Assembly: GCA_963921425.1 (NCBI GenBank)
Contig: OY992836.1
Coordinates: 3,301,825-3,365,824 of the forward strand
Direction: 5' to 3'
DNA: 64,000 nucleotides
Origin: Dryas octopetala
Taxonomy: Eukaryota > Streptophyta > Magnoliopsida > Rosales > Rosaceae
A program made the translations under genes and the position numbers. The notes below the pieces were generated by a model. It was not told where the DNA came from and searched no databases. It was given only the letters and a program-made list of their open reading frames with translations. Every line of letters begins with the position of its first letter. The stretch's first letter is position 1. Shown here in pieces: positions 48,000 through 59,190 of this stretch.

Positions 48000-50225
48000 A
48001 ATGGAGTGGCTGAGAGGAAGAATAGGACAATCATGGAGATGGCAAGGGCTATGTTGCAAGAGAAGAAACTACCTACTTATTTTTGGGGGGAAGCAGTTAA
48101 CACTGCTGTGTATCTTCTGAATAGATGTCCTACTCGAGCCTTGATTGGTCAAACTCCATTTAAAGTTTTCAGTGGAAGGAAGCCAGGAGTGAAGCATTTG
48201 AGAATCTTTGGTTCAATGTGTTATACACATATCCCTACTCAATTGAGACACAAGCTGGATGATACAAGTCAGAAATGAGTGTTTGTTGAATATGGAACTA
48301 GAGAGAAAGGGTATAGGGTGTTCGATCTTAAGAGCAATAAGGTGATAGTCTCTAGAAGTGTGATTTTCGAAGAGTCAGCAATGCGGAATTGGGATTCAAA
48401 GTCCACTGAATACATATCTGTTCCTTGGAGTGATGAAGAGGATTCTCATACTGCAGAAACTGAATCTGAGCATGAAGCCTTGTGTCCAACTTCACAGAGT
48501 CCCTTCAATCCAATTGCATCTCCTAATGCTAATCCAAGTCCTAGTACCTCACTTACATCACCTGCTGCAGCAACTGAAATTGACCTTGCAAGCACATATG
48601 ACTCAACACCAAAGAAGTGGAAAAGCCTAGATGAGGTATTTGCTCACTGTAAAATGAGCATTGTGGAACCAGAAACCTATATTGAAGCAGCAAAAGACAA
48701 GGCATGGCAGAAGGCTATGGAAAATGAAATTGAAATGATTGAGAAAAATCAAACTTGGCAGCTGGTTGATAGGCCAGGAAACAAACCAATTGTTGGTGTA
48801 AAATGGATATTCAAGACTAAACTTAATCTTGATGGGTCAATACAGAAGCACAAGGCTAGGTTAGTAGCCAAAGGGTATACACAAAAACCAGGGATTGACT
48901 TCAATGAGACATTTGCCCCTGTGGCAAGACTTGACACCATTAGAACCTTAATTGCCTTATCTGCTCAAAAGGGGTGGAAGCTCTATCAATTAGATGTCAA
49001 ATCTGCTTTTCTAAATGGAGAGTTAGAAGAGGAAGTTTATGTAGATCAACCTGATGGTTTCACTGTTAAAGGCCAGGAAGACAAAGTATATAGGTTGCAC
49101 AAGGCTCTCTATGGTCTAAAGCAAGCACCAAGGGCCTGGTACAGCAATATTGACACATATTTGATGCAGTGTGGATTCGAGAAGAGCCCAAGTGAAGCTA
49201 CCCTTTATGTTAAGAACAAAGAAAACCAGGGAACACTCATTGTCTCACTCTATGTGGATGATATAGTCTACACTGGCAGTAGCATGAACATGCTTGAAGA
49301 CTTCAAGGCAGAAATGATGAATAGATATGAGATGACTGATTTGGGACTGCTACATCATTTTCTAGGAATTGGTGTAATCCAATTAGAAGGGAGCATTTTC
49401 ATTCATCAAAAGAAGTATGCTCAAAGTTTGTTAGAAAAATTTGGTTTGAGAGATTGCAAGGCTGTCTCTACACCTCTAGCAACATCTGATAAACTCAAGA
49501 AGGATGATGGAAGCAAGGCAGCTAATGAAGAACAATACAGGAGAATGGTGGGAAGTTTACTCTATTTGACAGCTACAAGACCAGACATCATGTTTGCTGC
49601 AAGCCTCTTAGCTCGATTCATGCATTGTCCATCAATGAAGCACATTGGTACTGCAAAGAGGGTGCTGAGATATATACAGGGAACTTTGGATTTTGGCATC
49701 CAGTACAAGAAAGACACTGCTGCAGTCCTAATAGGGTATTGTGACAGTGATTGGGGAGGAGATGAGGATGACATGAAGTCTACCTCAGGTTATGCATTCT
49801 CATTTGGAAGTGGAGCTTTCTCTTGGGCATCTGTGAAACAACACAGTGTGGCATTATCAACAGCAGAGGCTGAGTATGTCAGTGCTTCAGAAGCTACAAC
49901 ACAAGCCATATGGTTGAGATTTGTGTTACATGATTTTGGCGAGGAACAAATGGAAGCAACCCCACTCATGTGTGACAATACATCAGCTATAGCTATGACT
50001 AAGAATCCTGTCTTTCATCAGAGGTCCAAACATATTAAGAGGAAGTATCATTTCATTAGAGATGCCATTAATGAAGGAGAGATTGAGTTACTGTATTGCA
50101 AGAGTGAGGAACAATTGGCTGACATTTTCACCAAGGCTCTTCCTAGAGAAAGATTCTACGAGCTGAGGAATCATCTTGGAGTGATATCAGTCAAATCCTT
50201 AGAAGGGAGTATTAGAGTTAATTAA
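48000..50225 (+). pseudogene. Copia polyprotein part 2: integrase end, RT, RNase H
   Basis: Same frame as part 1. NGVAERKNRT to LRIFGSMCYTHIP is the integrase C-terminal part. A TGA at 48276-48278 follows SQK and precedes VFVEYG. The RT begins near 48650 with [19 protein letters not shown], then [35 protein letters not shown] and [16 protein letters not shown]. The catalytic box is [10 protein letters not shown] (about 49248). RNase H contains [24 protein letters not shown] and [13 protein letters not shown], and ends with [12 protein letters not shown]. The frame continues 16 bp into the 3' LTR. Confidence 0.96.
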
Positions 50226-50569
50226 GGCTTTTGCCTGATAACCAAGTTTCTGTTTTAGTTAGTTAATTAAAAATGTCATTGCTTAGTTGGCATTGCCTCA
50301 TAGGGTGATGTTTGCATTGCTGTAAGAGCTCATAGGCTCGTGTGTGTGGTAACGGTCTTAAGGCTGCTACTATGTCGTTTTGTATAACAGATTTCTTGGA
50401 ATGGAATATAGTCTGCTGGGGCGTGCATCTTGCATACTTGAGCATGACATTTTCGTGTACCTTCTTCCTTTTCCCTTCTCATTGCTCTGAAATTCTCTCT
50501 GTAACTCTCTGCTCTCTTTAGCCTTCATTCCTGGTTACATTCCAGGCACCATATACAGCAAATCCAACA
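50201..50569 (+). repeat. Copia polypurine tract and 3' LTR
   Basis: Purine tract AGAAGGGAG (50201-50209) and LTR 50210-50569, identical to the 5' LTR except at two sites. Confidence 0.96.
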
Positions 50570-51354
50570 AAACTTGCATGTTTAATTATGCATTTGTAAT
50601 AGAATTTCTTCAAATTTTATTCAAAATTCTCATGTTCATATATAAATTTTCTTCTATAGTTTTTGCTGATGTTTCCATCAATACTGATATTTACACTGAT
50701 TTTCCGTAAATCCGAACACCAGATATTTCTACCAACACGGACATTGTCATCCTTGGTGATAATTGGTCTAAAGTCTAATAGTTGGAATTAATCTATCATG
50801 CATAGGAAGTAAAAATCCGGAAGAAAGTATAACATGTGTGCCTATGTTTGTTTGAGCATAATGTCATAAAAAATCCAAGAGCACCTGAAAACCCCAATTA
50901 CAGGCTTACATCAAGGCAGCAAGCTTTCATTTGCTGCAAGCAAGTTTCCAAAACTTCAGCTTTGCTCTTAGCACCTTCACTAACTGCTTTCATGTCACGC
51001 TCCATAACAGCTCTAAGGTAGGGTTTCCAGAGTTTATACCTGAGAAATAAAGATTCCCATGAACTATCACCCCATATTAATATATTAATGTCAAACTCAA
51101 ATTTCAAAGACATGCATCAGTGAAAAAATATTACTTTTTAAGATATTGAGTCTTCAAGAATCATGTGAAACAAATCATCCATAAAATAGTAGTATGGTCA
51201 AATATATACATCTTTTCATATAACACTACACTATGAATTGGTTGTTCAAGACAATTGATATGAAGCTTTGAAGCTTCAGACATGTAACCATATAACAATG
51301 ATCAATGCACATCTTTTTAAGTATATAATACATTGTAAATGACAAAGTGAAACT

Positions 51355-51830
51355 GCAAATTTGGAATAGATTAATCCTAGCTTTTGGTTTGGAATGGGTG
51401 GTTGTATGTAATTGCTACTCCTTGTTGTATGAATGTTTTTCGGGGAGGGGAGTTAAGAAGAAAACTAGCCACCTTGTGAAAATTGTTGTTTTGGCCTCTA
51501 TGTCAGTGGTTTGGTGGGAAAGGAATAGAAGAATCTTTGAAAAATGGAGAAGAGTTGGCTTCACTGTGCGACAGAATTAAATTCATCGCTTCCCTTTGGC
51601 TTCCTAGTTTAAATATTTGAAGGATACCCCCTTTACTTTGAAACATCTGGATTGGTCTGCTATTTTGGACTAAGTGTGTTTGGTTTGGTCTTTACTTAGT
51701 TTAGTGGGGATTTATTTGTGTGTTCTGGTGGAGTGCTCTCGGTGAACTTCTTGCCCATCATGTTTGGTAATTCTCTTCCCTTTCCTTAATTAAAATTCTT
51801 GTTTTTTAGAAAGAAAAAAAATAAATAGAA
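51355..51830 (+). mobile_element. L1-type LINE 3' end fragment
   Basis: The frame reads AFGLEWVVVCNCYSLL, then VVWWERNRRIFE (51507-51542), the conserved tail after the zinc-ribbon region of plant LINE reverse transcriptases. It is followed by non-coding sequence similar to 58190-58370 (GGATTGGTCTGC and TTTGG motifs). It is 5'-truncated, ends near an A-rich run at 51810, and lies in a TOP3A intron. Confidence 0.7.
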
Positions 51831-52820
51831 CAATGGATAAGAAAGAATCTGCTTGGAAGTAGTTTCATATATTTGAATTATAATGATTCCAGTCTCAAAC
51901 ATTTTACACCTCAATGACACGAGGCTTACAGTTCGCACTGGGAGAACTAATGCTCATATTGCACCTTCGCCATTCAAAACATTACACTCATACAGCCTAG
52001 AAATATGACTATAAAGGATATTTATTTTGATTTGCTCATGATGACATTTCTCTTGCAATGTTTTGAGTTTTTACGGTACAACAATGTTTCACAATATTTT
52101 TCATGATATATATATATATCCTTTACTATAACATCATTAGTTTATAAAGGGGAGTAGGAGTGCAACTATATAGAACTACAAATCTATATGCATGCTTATG
52201 TATATGGATCCCACTCCCCTTCAGTTCTGTACAGGATGGACTGGTCCAAATCAAGACCATATTGCTTGATGGACCCGCATGGAGCAAGCCCCCCCCATAG
52301 GGGTTCTGAGCCTTGAATGATCCAAACTCAAGATCACTCCATTTATCATACAAAATGAAAGGAGTTTTTTCCTATTTATGTACAAATAAACATATAAGCA
52401 TGCAGAGGTTAGGATGTTTATATCTGCAATTGGTCATGTAACATGATGTACAGAATTCCAGGTATGATAACAAAAATAAAAAGCATGCTTCATATAACTG
52501 CTTGAACTAGTTTCTTGTGGAAATAAATATCCCACCCAACTAGACATTATGATTCCATAGCTAACCTTGTTATTAGAAACTGATTCCCCTGCATTTGATA
52601 TAAAGGTAGGTCAAAGTTCAAGATATTTAATTTAAAACTGAAGATGAATTTGAATTTCTTACCCCATATCATCATATCCCATCACCAACGCTTCACCCTG
52701 ACATTATGACAAATTATCAAAAGAAACTCAATTTCATTTTCAAGTAGCATACAAGAAAGGAATGGTAAAATATGCATCCAGTATTCCAAGTAATAAATGT
52801 CAAAGAACCAATAATTGCAA

Positions 52821-53232
52821 GAGATTAATGTCATTGTGCTCCCTAGACTATTACACTTGTATCAGTTTGGTCCTCAGACTTCTAATTTAGAAAGCTAAGG
52901 ACTCTGACTTTTTTTCAATTTTGCCAATTGAGGTTATTTGGTTAATTTACACATTTTTCATCCAAATTTCTGTTTGCATAGCACCATGTGCCCATCACGT
53001 GGGGTCCTTTTTTAGGCCAAAATGGTCCCTTCCATTTAGATCTTATCCTTTTTCCCTCATGCACCATTTTCCCTCCATTTCTCACTAAATTTGGATGGAA
53101 ATGTATAAATTAACGGAATAACCTCAATTGGCAAAATTGAAAAAGTCAGAGTCCTTAATTTTCCAAATTAGAAGTCTGAGAACCAAACTGATACAAGTGT
53201 AATAGTCTCGGGAAAAAAATGACATTAATCCC
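52821..53232. mobile_element. Mutator-like MITE, 412 bp
   Basis: Ends GAGATTAATGTCATT and its near complement AATGACATTAATCCC. 9-bp flanks TAATTGCAA (52812-52820) and TAATTGTAA (53233-53241), one mismatch. Terminal inverted repeats run about 170 bp, pairing TTACACTTGTATCAGTTTGG with its complement and ACCTCAATTGGCAAAATTGA similarly. It is non-coding and lies in the TOP3A intron. Confidence 0.88.
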
Positions 53233-53241
53233 TAATTGTAA

Positions 53242-54063
53242 TAATTAAAAAGAAAAATTAAGAGCTACTAAAGACTCAAAAGTTGTATGTATGGTGGAGC
53301 CCTCCACCCAAGTTGGGACATTTTCTGGGATTCCCTACTGAAGTGGATGATGAATTAAAATTAATTAAGTGAGATGAATGTGGAACTGGCGCATGTAGAC
53401 TTTTGACAATTCCGATGAACCTTCATAATGAAGATTGTCAAATTACAGAAAAAATGGATGTAATTTCTCAGACAATTGTATTCTTCTCACAAGGAGGTAT
53501 AAATAATATACACAGATTATACAAATAAGGTAAGTTTTAAAGATACAAAGTCAAATTCTAACTTTCTAGTGATACACACAAATCACACTAACAAAGATGA
53601 ACCCTCATTAATTGAATGTGCCTTCATTAATAGATGAACCCACACTAGGGAAATGACTTGGCATGATTTACCATCATAATGGGGATGAACCGTCATTATG
53701 ATCCCACCTACCATCAAAGCCAATATAATCCTCCATTCCTTTCCTCATTTCAAAACTCATCCATTCATCCACCACTTCAAACATCACCCTTAAAGAGAGA
53801 GCCTCCTTTGAGTGAGAAGAAAAAAAATCCTCTAGAATGAATCCAAGAGAGAGTTTGGTATAACCACTATGGTGATTATATTCATTGTAATCGCATTATT
53901 GTCATAGTGGAAGATTTTACTCTTGCTGCCTGTGGATGTAGGCATGATCGCCAAAACATGTAAATTTGGTGTCTCTTCATTTCTTGGTTATTTACATTTT
54001 GCAACTTGCTTGCATATTTTAATCACACGAGGTGAGAAATGTTTGTTCCAGGGACTACTAGAC
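53242..54063. other. Unassigned intronic sequence
   Basis: No gene recognised. A short word of the GATGAACC(C/G)TCATTA type recurs at about 53415, 53597, 53632 and 53685, in a region with alternating GATGAA/TTCATC words. Confidence 0.4.
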
Positions 54064-54193
54064 TATCTATTTGGCCTTATCTTTCCCAATAGACTGCCTA
54101 TTTGGCCTTATCTTTCCCAATAGACTGTCTATCTGGCCTTATCTTTCCCAATAGACTGTCTATCTGGCCTTATCTTTCCCAATAGACTGTCTA
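54064..54193. repeat. 31-bp minisatellite, about four copies
   Basis: Unit CTATTTGGCCTTATCTTTCC plus CAATAGACTGC/T with exact 31-bp spacing (54067, 54098, 54129, 54160). Copies are nearly identical. Confidence 0.95.
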
Positions 54194-54404
54194 TTTGTAG
54201 GTGAACCAGCTTAGTCGGCACCTCTCAAACATGATGTGCCAGACTAAGCTCCAGAAATATAAAATGACCCAAGTACTGCACATGACTTCAATACCATAAG
54301 AAGTGGTTAACAGAATTTAACTGAGACATACGAGGTGCATGCATAATTGGCTAACCGTACTCACATTGAATGTAATATCTAGTGTTGGTGGTCAGAGAAG
54401 CATG

Positions 54405-54576
54405 CAATACTTGTTCTCTTGGATTCTGTTTTGTTCTTTTTCTGTATTTGTTTTGTAGCTGGCATAGTGTTTGATGTAGGTTTTCAGATTTTAAGATTAG
54501 TGGATACGTCATCCACTGTATTGTAACATTCTGTTCCTTTTAATAAAAGTTTGCTTCCTATCAAAAATATAATACG
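54405..54576 (+). mobile_element. LINE 3' untranslated tail
   Basis: GTGGATACGTCATCCACTGT and AATAAAAGTTTGCTTCCTAT followed by CAAAAATA resemble the tail at 57460-57549 (GTGGATTCCTGATCCACTCT, AATAAAAGTTCTCGTTTCTT and poly(A)). There is no coding part. Confidence 0.55.
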
Positions 54577-54601
54577 CCAGTATACCGATGGATTAGGTAG
54601 T

Positions 54602-54927
54602 AAATCACAAAACTCGGTAGATAACTTGACATTGGAGGGAACTTAGTCACAAGGAGTCGCAAAAAGCCAAGAAACAGTCAGTTGTAGCCAGGTCAAGTGT
54701 TGAGGCAGAGTTGAGGACCATGGCACATGGTATTTTTCAGGTGTTGTGGTTGAAGACCTTGACGAAATCACAAAACTCGGTAGATAACTTGACATTGGAG
54801 GGAACTTAGTCACAAGGAGTCGCAAAAAGCCAAGAAACAGTCAGTTGTAGCCAGGTCAAGTGTTGAGGCAGAGTTGAGGACCATGGCACATGGTATTTTT
54901 CAGGTGTTGTGGTTGAAGACCTTGACG
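54602..54927. repeat. Perfect 163-bp tandem duplication
   Basis: 54602-54764 and 54765-54927 appear identical. The unit encodes part of a Copia RNase H. Since 163 is not a multiple of three, the second copy shifts frame relative to the first. Confidence 0.95.
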
Positions 54928-55211
54928 AAAGAATTCGGTTTTAGTTATGACAAACCACAATCTATACTGTGACGACAAGGCTGCCATCAGTCTTGCACAC
55001 AATCAAGTTCAACATGATTGTACAAAACATATTGAGGTGGATAGACACTTTATCAAGGAGAAATTGACCAAAGGAATAATTAGTACTCTTTTGGTAAAGG
55101 CCGAGAATCAACTGGCAGATATCTTGACAAAGGCAGTATCAAGTGAAGTTTTTTATTCCTCCCTTGACATGTTAAACATCCGAGATATCTATGCTCAAAC
55201 TTGAGGGAGAG
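54602..55211 (+). pseudogene. Copia RNase H tail fragment
   Basis: In each duplicated copy the frame reads KKQSVVARSSVEAELRTMAH. After the second copy come LYCDDKAAISLAHNQVQHD, then TKHIEVDRHFIKEKL and LADILTKAVSSE, ending at a TGA near 55202. A GAGGGAGAG purine tract follows, then an LTR start TGTTGGCAAA at 55212. It is a different family from the 45605 element. At least one frameshift lies near 54960. Confidence 0.88.
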
Positions 55212-55420
55212 TGTTGGCAAAATTACCTTAATTGTAGAGTTGGCTAGAGTAGAATGTGGCTTAAGCTATAATTAAAGAAGAAATTAGGCTAGTCGATTGT
55301 AATTGATTACTAACCTTTTTTGTACCTATCTATATAGCTATTTATACCTCCATTTACAGGAGTCTGGTTTGCAGGAGGTATTGTGTTCGAAACCTCTGTT
55401 CCTCATTCCCCACTTTTTTA
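55212..55420 (+). repeat. Start of the matching Copia 3' LTR
   Basis: Begins TGTTGGCAAAATTACC right after the purine tract. The right boundary is not determined. Confidence 0.6.
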
Positions 55421-56355
55421 TTGGTTTGCAGGGTGCAGGGTGCAGGGTGTAGGGTGGTGATGCACCTATATACTTGTCTTTCTTTCTTTTTTTGGTCAAT
55501 ACCTATATACTTGTCTTTGTCCCTCTATCTGCCTACCTTTCCAGGTGCAGCACTAACCTAAACCCTCTCCATATACAGGATGAGGTTGCATGTAAGGGAG
55601 GATGTAACTTGATATACATTGTTCGCCCTATTCTTCAAGCAAAGCAATCTAAAAATTTAATTATAAGAAAGAAACAATAATTTAGGATAAATTTGGAATC
55701 AAAAGAAAATTTGGCTCCAGCCTTAACACAAGCCCAGTCCGTTTACGGCACGACATGAGCACAAGCACGATATAGACTTGGCAACGAACCATCTCAAGCC
55801 TAGGTCTCAACTGTCTGGACAGCACAGCACAACACAATTATTAAATTAGCTATCACAGGCACAGCACAAAGCACAAATAGGTCCAATCTAAACGGGTCAA
55901 ATTGACAATGCACAACCCATTTGACACATCAAAGTATCAAACATAAGGTTAGTACCCTATCCAAGTGTCCCCTCCCAAGACTGCCACATCAGTAAAACTA
56001 GCATTGGGTACGATGATGCCTATGCAATTGGTGTTACCTACAAGGTCCACCATTATATATAGATTAATCAATTGCTTTTCAAAAAATAACATCTAATCAA
56101 TTGGATTTATTGAAAATAATTTTTTAGAGCTACAAATAACCTTAAAATTTATTCTACTCCCCACTTTCAATTCTAATACTACCTAGTTGTACTTCCTAAA
56201 ACTAGGACATGAATTAGGAAACCAAACAGCATTGAGATTAATCATAAGCAAGCAAAAATAAAAAATAAAACAATAATTAGGAAAGGTGCAGAGAGAGGAC
56301 TAAACAGGAGCGAGCAAAGAATATCCCATAGAGTTATAACTAGAAAAAGACTTAC
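55421..56355. other. Intronic sequence, no gene recognised
   Basis: A short GGGTGCAGGGTGCAGGGTG repeat lies at 55431-55455. The stretch 55700-55930 is rich in GCACAGCACA/GGCACAGC words and may be an element remnant. Confidence 0.4.
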
Positions 56356-57029
56356 AAGATTGGTCGGTGAGAAACGCATGTTTGAGTCCTTAGTCGCGTA
56401 AAATCAATCCAGCAGTTTTTTTATGTGATCATGCATTGTTGCATCTGTACCAATGCCCTCCTGTAAAAAGAAAAAAGTTATAAATATATTAAGATTTAAA
56501 GCAAGCATATACGAAATATATACATGCACACACGAAGAAGTACTAGTGTAACTGCCTATGAAAACTTAAAAATAGATTAAGTGATAGAGTCAGCAACAAA
56601 ATCATAAGACGGATCAAAATATATAATTTTATCACCTTGTCCATACAACTCAGCAAATCAGCTTCACTCAAAGGTGGTGGAGGCCTAGTAACTCCTGAAT
56701 CTAGAGTCAACGTTGTTGGAACAAACTGCAACATAAATAATTAAAGTTGTCATGTATATCAGATCCTCTGGTTTTACAATGCAGTCTATGACGTAAAGCA
56801 TAAGTTAACCATAATGTTTCAGAACATTGAAAATTGTACTGTAATCTATGAAAATATGGGTGTTGGGTGTAATCATTGAAAATTGTACTGTAATATTGAC
56901 GAACCCTGGACCTAGCCTAATCCTAACCCTTACCCCACCCACCCTCACCACTTGGGCTCCCAAGGGCTTCTATCCTTTGGTTTTTCTTCTGTGTGTTTCA
57001 AAGTATTAAGATAAGTATGTAAAGCGGGG

Positions 57030-57549
57030 GAGGAGAGTGTGGACCATGTTTTCCTTCATTGCTCTTACTCTTTACAATTGTGGTGGAAGTTGTTTAGGGA
57101 GGTTGGCGCTTCATGGGTAATACCACAAAATTGTTCTGAGCTTTTGAGTACCTGCTTTCAGGCCTTAGGGAAGGGGAAAAAAGCAAAAACCCTATAGGGA
57201 TCCTTGGTGCTGGCTTTTTTTGGGTTTTATGGATGGAGCGCAATAGAAGAATTTTCGATGATCATAAGGGGGTTGAAGTGGAAGTTCTTTGGAAGCGAGC
57301 GAAATTCTGGGCTGCTTTATGGGCATCAGTTACGGCGGATTTTTGGGCACACTCTATATCTTCTATTATGCTGAACGTGTTAGCTGTTGTGCAGTGAGAC
57401 TAGTTGTGGGGCGATGTCTTGGGGTTTTTCCTATCTGAGATCACTTTTTTTTTTTTTTTTCTTTATAAGTTTGTGGATTCCTGATCCACTCTGTGTTTTT
57501 TAACTTTTTATTTTTAATAAAAGTTCTCGTTTCTTCTCAAAAAAAAAAA
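57030..57549 (+). mobile_element. L1-type LINE 3' end with poly(A)
   Basis: The frame reads ESVDHVFLHCSYSLQLWWKL, then FREVGASWVIPQNCSELLS, the zinc-ribbon and tail of plant LINE reverse transcriptases, with frameshifts. It ends with AATAAAAGTTCTCG and a run of about ten A. It is 5'-truncated and sits in the intron between the exons at 56725 and 58543. Confidence 0.85.
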
Positions 57550-57899
57550 TGTGGATCAGAATTCCAATCACAAATTTTTGTACACACATTGCACCATCAT
57601 GCAGCATGCTTAATATAATTGTCGTTTTAGCAGCACTCTCCCCCCTCCCCCCTTCTCCATGATAAGTGCTTCAAGGAAGAAATTCTTAACAAAATAAAGG
57701 ATCCTAGAAACAAGATCAAATTTTTCAAACCATATCAATAATCATGATTGTTAATGGAGACCTCATATTGGAAAGTTGGGTTACCAACCAAGTTCAATTT
57801 CTTTCTTGGTTCATAGTAATATAACTACTTGTGGCATGCTTCAGAAGAGAAGGCCCTCTTCATTATCTCCTCATTGGTGTGTACTGTACAAAACTGCAG

Positions 57900-58377
57900 A
57901 TGAATCTTCCAACCATATCTTTTTACATTGCTAGTCTTCAACAATAATCCGGAGTAGGTTGCTTATGGCTTTTGGTTTGGAGTGGGTGGTCCCAAGAATT
58001 TGTAACTCTCTGCTAAACGGTGGAGAGTTTCCACCCTATTGAACTCTGCTGTTCTGGCAGTTATATGGGTGGTTTGGTGGGAAAGGAACAGAAGAACCAT
58101 TGAGGATAGAGGAAGAGTTGGCTTTGCTGTGAAAGGGGATCAGATTTCTACCTTCCCTATGAGCATCTGCCCCAACATTTCAAGGAAGTTCCACTTAGTA
58201 TGATCCATTTGGACTGGTCTGCCATTTTAGATTAAGTGGAACTGTTTGACCCTGAACTGTTTGCTTTGCTTTCTAGTTGGGTTTTGTGGGATTTTGGTTT
58301 TATTAGGTGTTTGATCCTATTGGACTCATCGCCCATCTTGTTTTGTACTTCTTTTTTCTTGGTTTTTATCCCCCAAA

Positions 58378-58380
<3 letters not shown>
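57900..58380 (+). mobile_element. L1-type LINE 3' end
   Basis: MAFGLEWVV and VVWWERNRRTIED motifs at about 57967-58110 match the 51355 fragment. It ends in a short A run followed directly by an (AT)n microsatellite. Confidence 0.75.

Positions 58381-58410
<30 letters not shown>
58381..58410. repeat. (AT)n microsatellite at a LINE tail
   Basis: Fifteen AT dinucleotides directly after the A run ending the LINE fragment. Confidence 0.95.
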
Positions 58411-58412
<2 letters not shown>

Positions 58413-59089
58413 TGGATTATGAATTCATCTAGCTGATTGGAAGGAAATTGACAGAGCTAATCAGAAATGCAGAAATGATTTAAAACAATAATTGAACTCC
58501 AATTGGAAATTATATGCATAGCTTGTTTTGACAGTAGCAAACCTGTTGTCCAACGACATATGTTGGTAGCACTGAACCTCCCCATGATTCAAAGCCATAA
58601 ACATCTAAGTAATTTTTCTGATAAAACAAGAAGCAATTGAGTCAAATATAACATCGAAAACACTCAACTTATTTAGCAAGCATATAAAGACAATAGATTA
58701 TGTAGTGCCAAACCCTTATGTCACAAAAGTCAGAACACTGTATGCAAGTTGTATGAACACAATTAAAGCATTTCAAACACAAAGCAGGAAAGATAAGATG
58801 GCAAGGCCCAAGGATGCTTTTATTTAACTTCTCAGTCTAGAGATGACGTAACACCAAAGAGAGATCTACTAGGAAGAAAATAGAAGAGAGAAATAACAAT
58901 GAAAGGGAGAATAGGAGAAACAGTGAAAAGAAATGAGGGGAAATCTAAGTTTAATTCATTAATCAAGTCCAATTCCTCCGTTACATTAAAAAGGCCTATA
59001 TCAGTGGGGGACCAAGAGGAAAGTTTGGAGCTTCAGGAGGATTGCGACATTGGCAGTTGATGTGCGGAGCAGACAATTAGAAAAAGGCT

Positions 59090-59190
59090 AAGGAATTATA
59101 GCGTATAAAAGGCTGGAAGTAGGAAGGGACATGTTGGAGATCACTCATTTGCAACTCACAGATGATACTATATTCCTTTTGTCATGAAGG
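59090..59190 (+). pseudogene. LINE reverse-transcriptase fragment
   Basis: The frame EVGRDMLEITHLQLTDDTIF matches the RT region around the polymerase box; the usual FADD is here LTDD. A stop follows within a few codons. Confidence 0.6.

Larger units (their letters stand above)
45605..50569 (+). mobile_element. Young Copia retrotransposon in a TOP3A intron
   Basis: 4965 bp with 360-bp LTRs at 45605-45964 and 50210-50569, and perfect 5-bp TSD AAACT at 45600-45604 and 50570-50574. The LTRs differ at only two positions (A/G near 45836/50441 and 45930/50535), pointing to a recent insertion. The primer site TGGTATCAGAGC follows the 5' LTR and an AGAAGGGAG purine tract precedes the 3' LTR. One frame of 1388 codons (46059-50225) covers gag, protease, integrase, RT and RNase H, the Copia order, interrupted by two stops. 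The LTR starts TA rather than TG in both copies. It is antisense to TOP3A. Confidence 0.97.
43042..56725 (-). pseudogene. TOP3A: TOP3A C-terminal exons up to the first zinc finger
   Basis: Seven exons. 56636-56725 reads [20 protein letters not shown]; 56356-56460 reads EGIGTDATMHDHIKKLLD, then TGA, then FYATKD. 52663-52697 is a 35-bp micro-exon (GEALVMGYDDM). 50910-51039 reads [20 protein letters not shown]. 44965-45017 reads KVKLFEAMGIIFER. 44792-44891 has the first half of a zinc finger (RRCGLCQEADMVL), and 43042-43080 its continuation NFMVGCLGFPQ. The fourth zinc ligand and all later GRF/zinc-knuckle exons of plant TOP3 alpha are not found. The intron between 45017 and 50910 holds a Copia element, and the one between 52697 and 56356 holds a MITE and Copia/LINE pieces. 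Confidence 0.87.
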
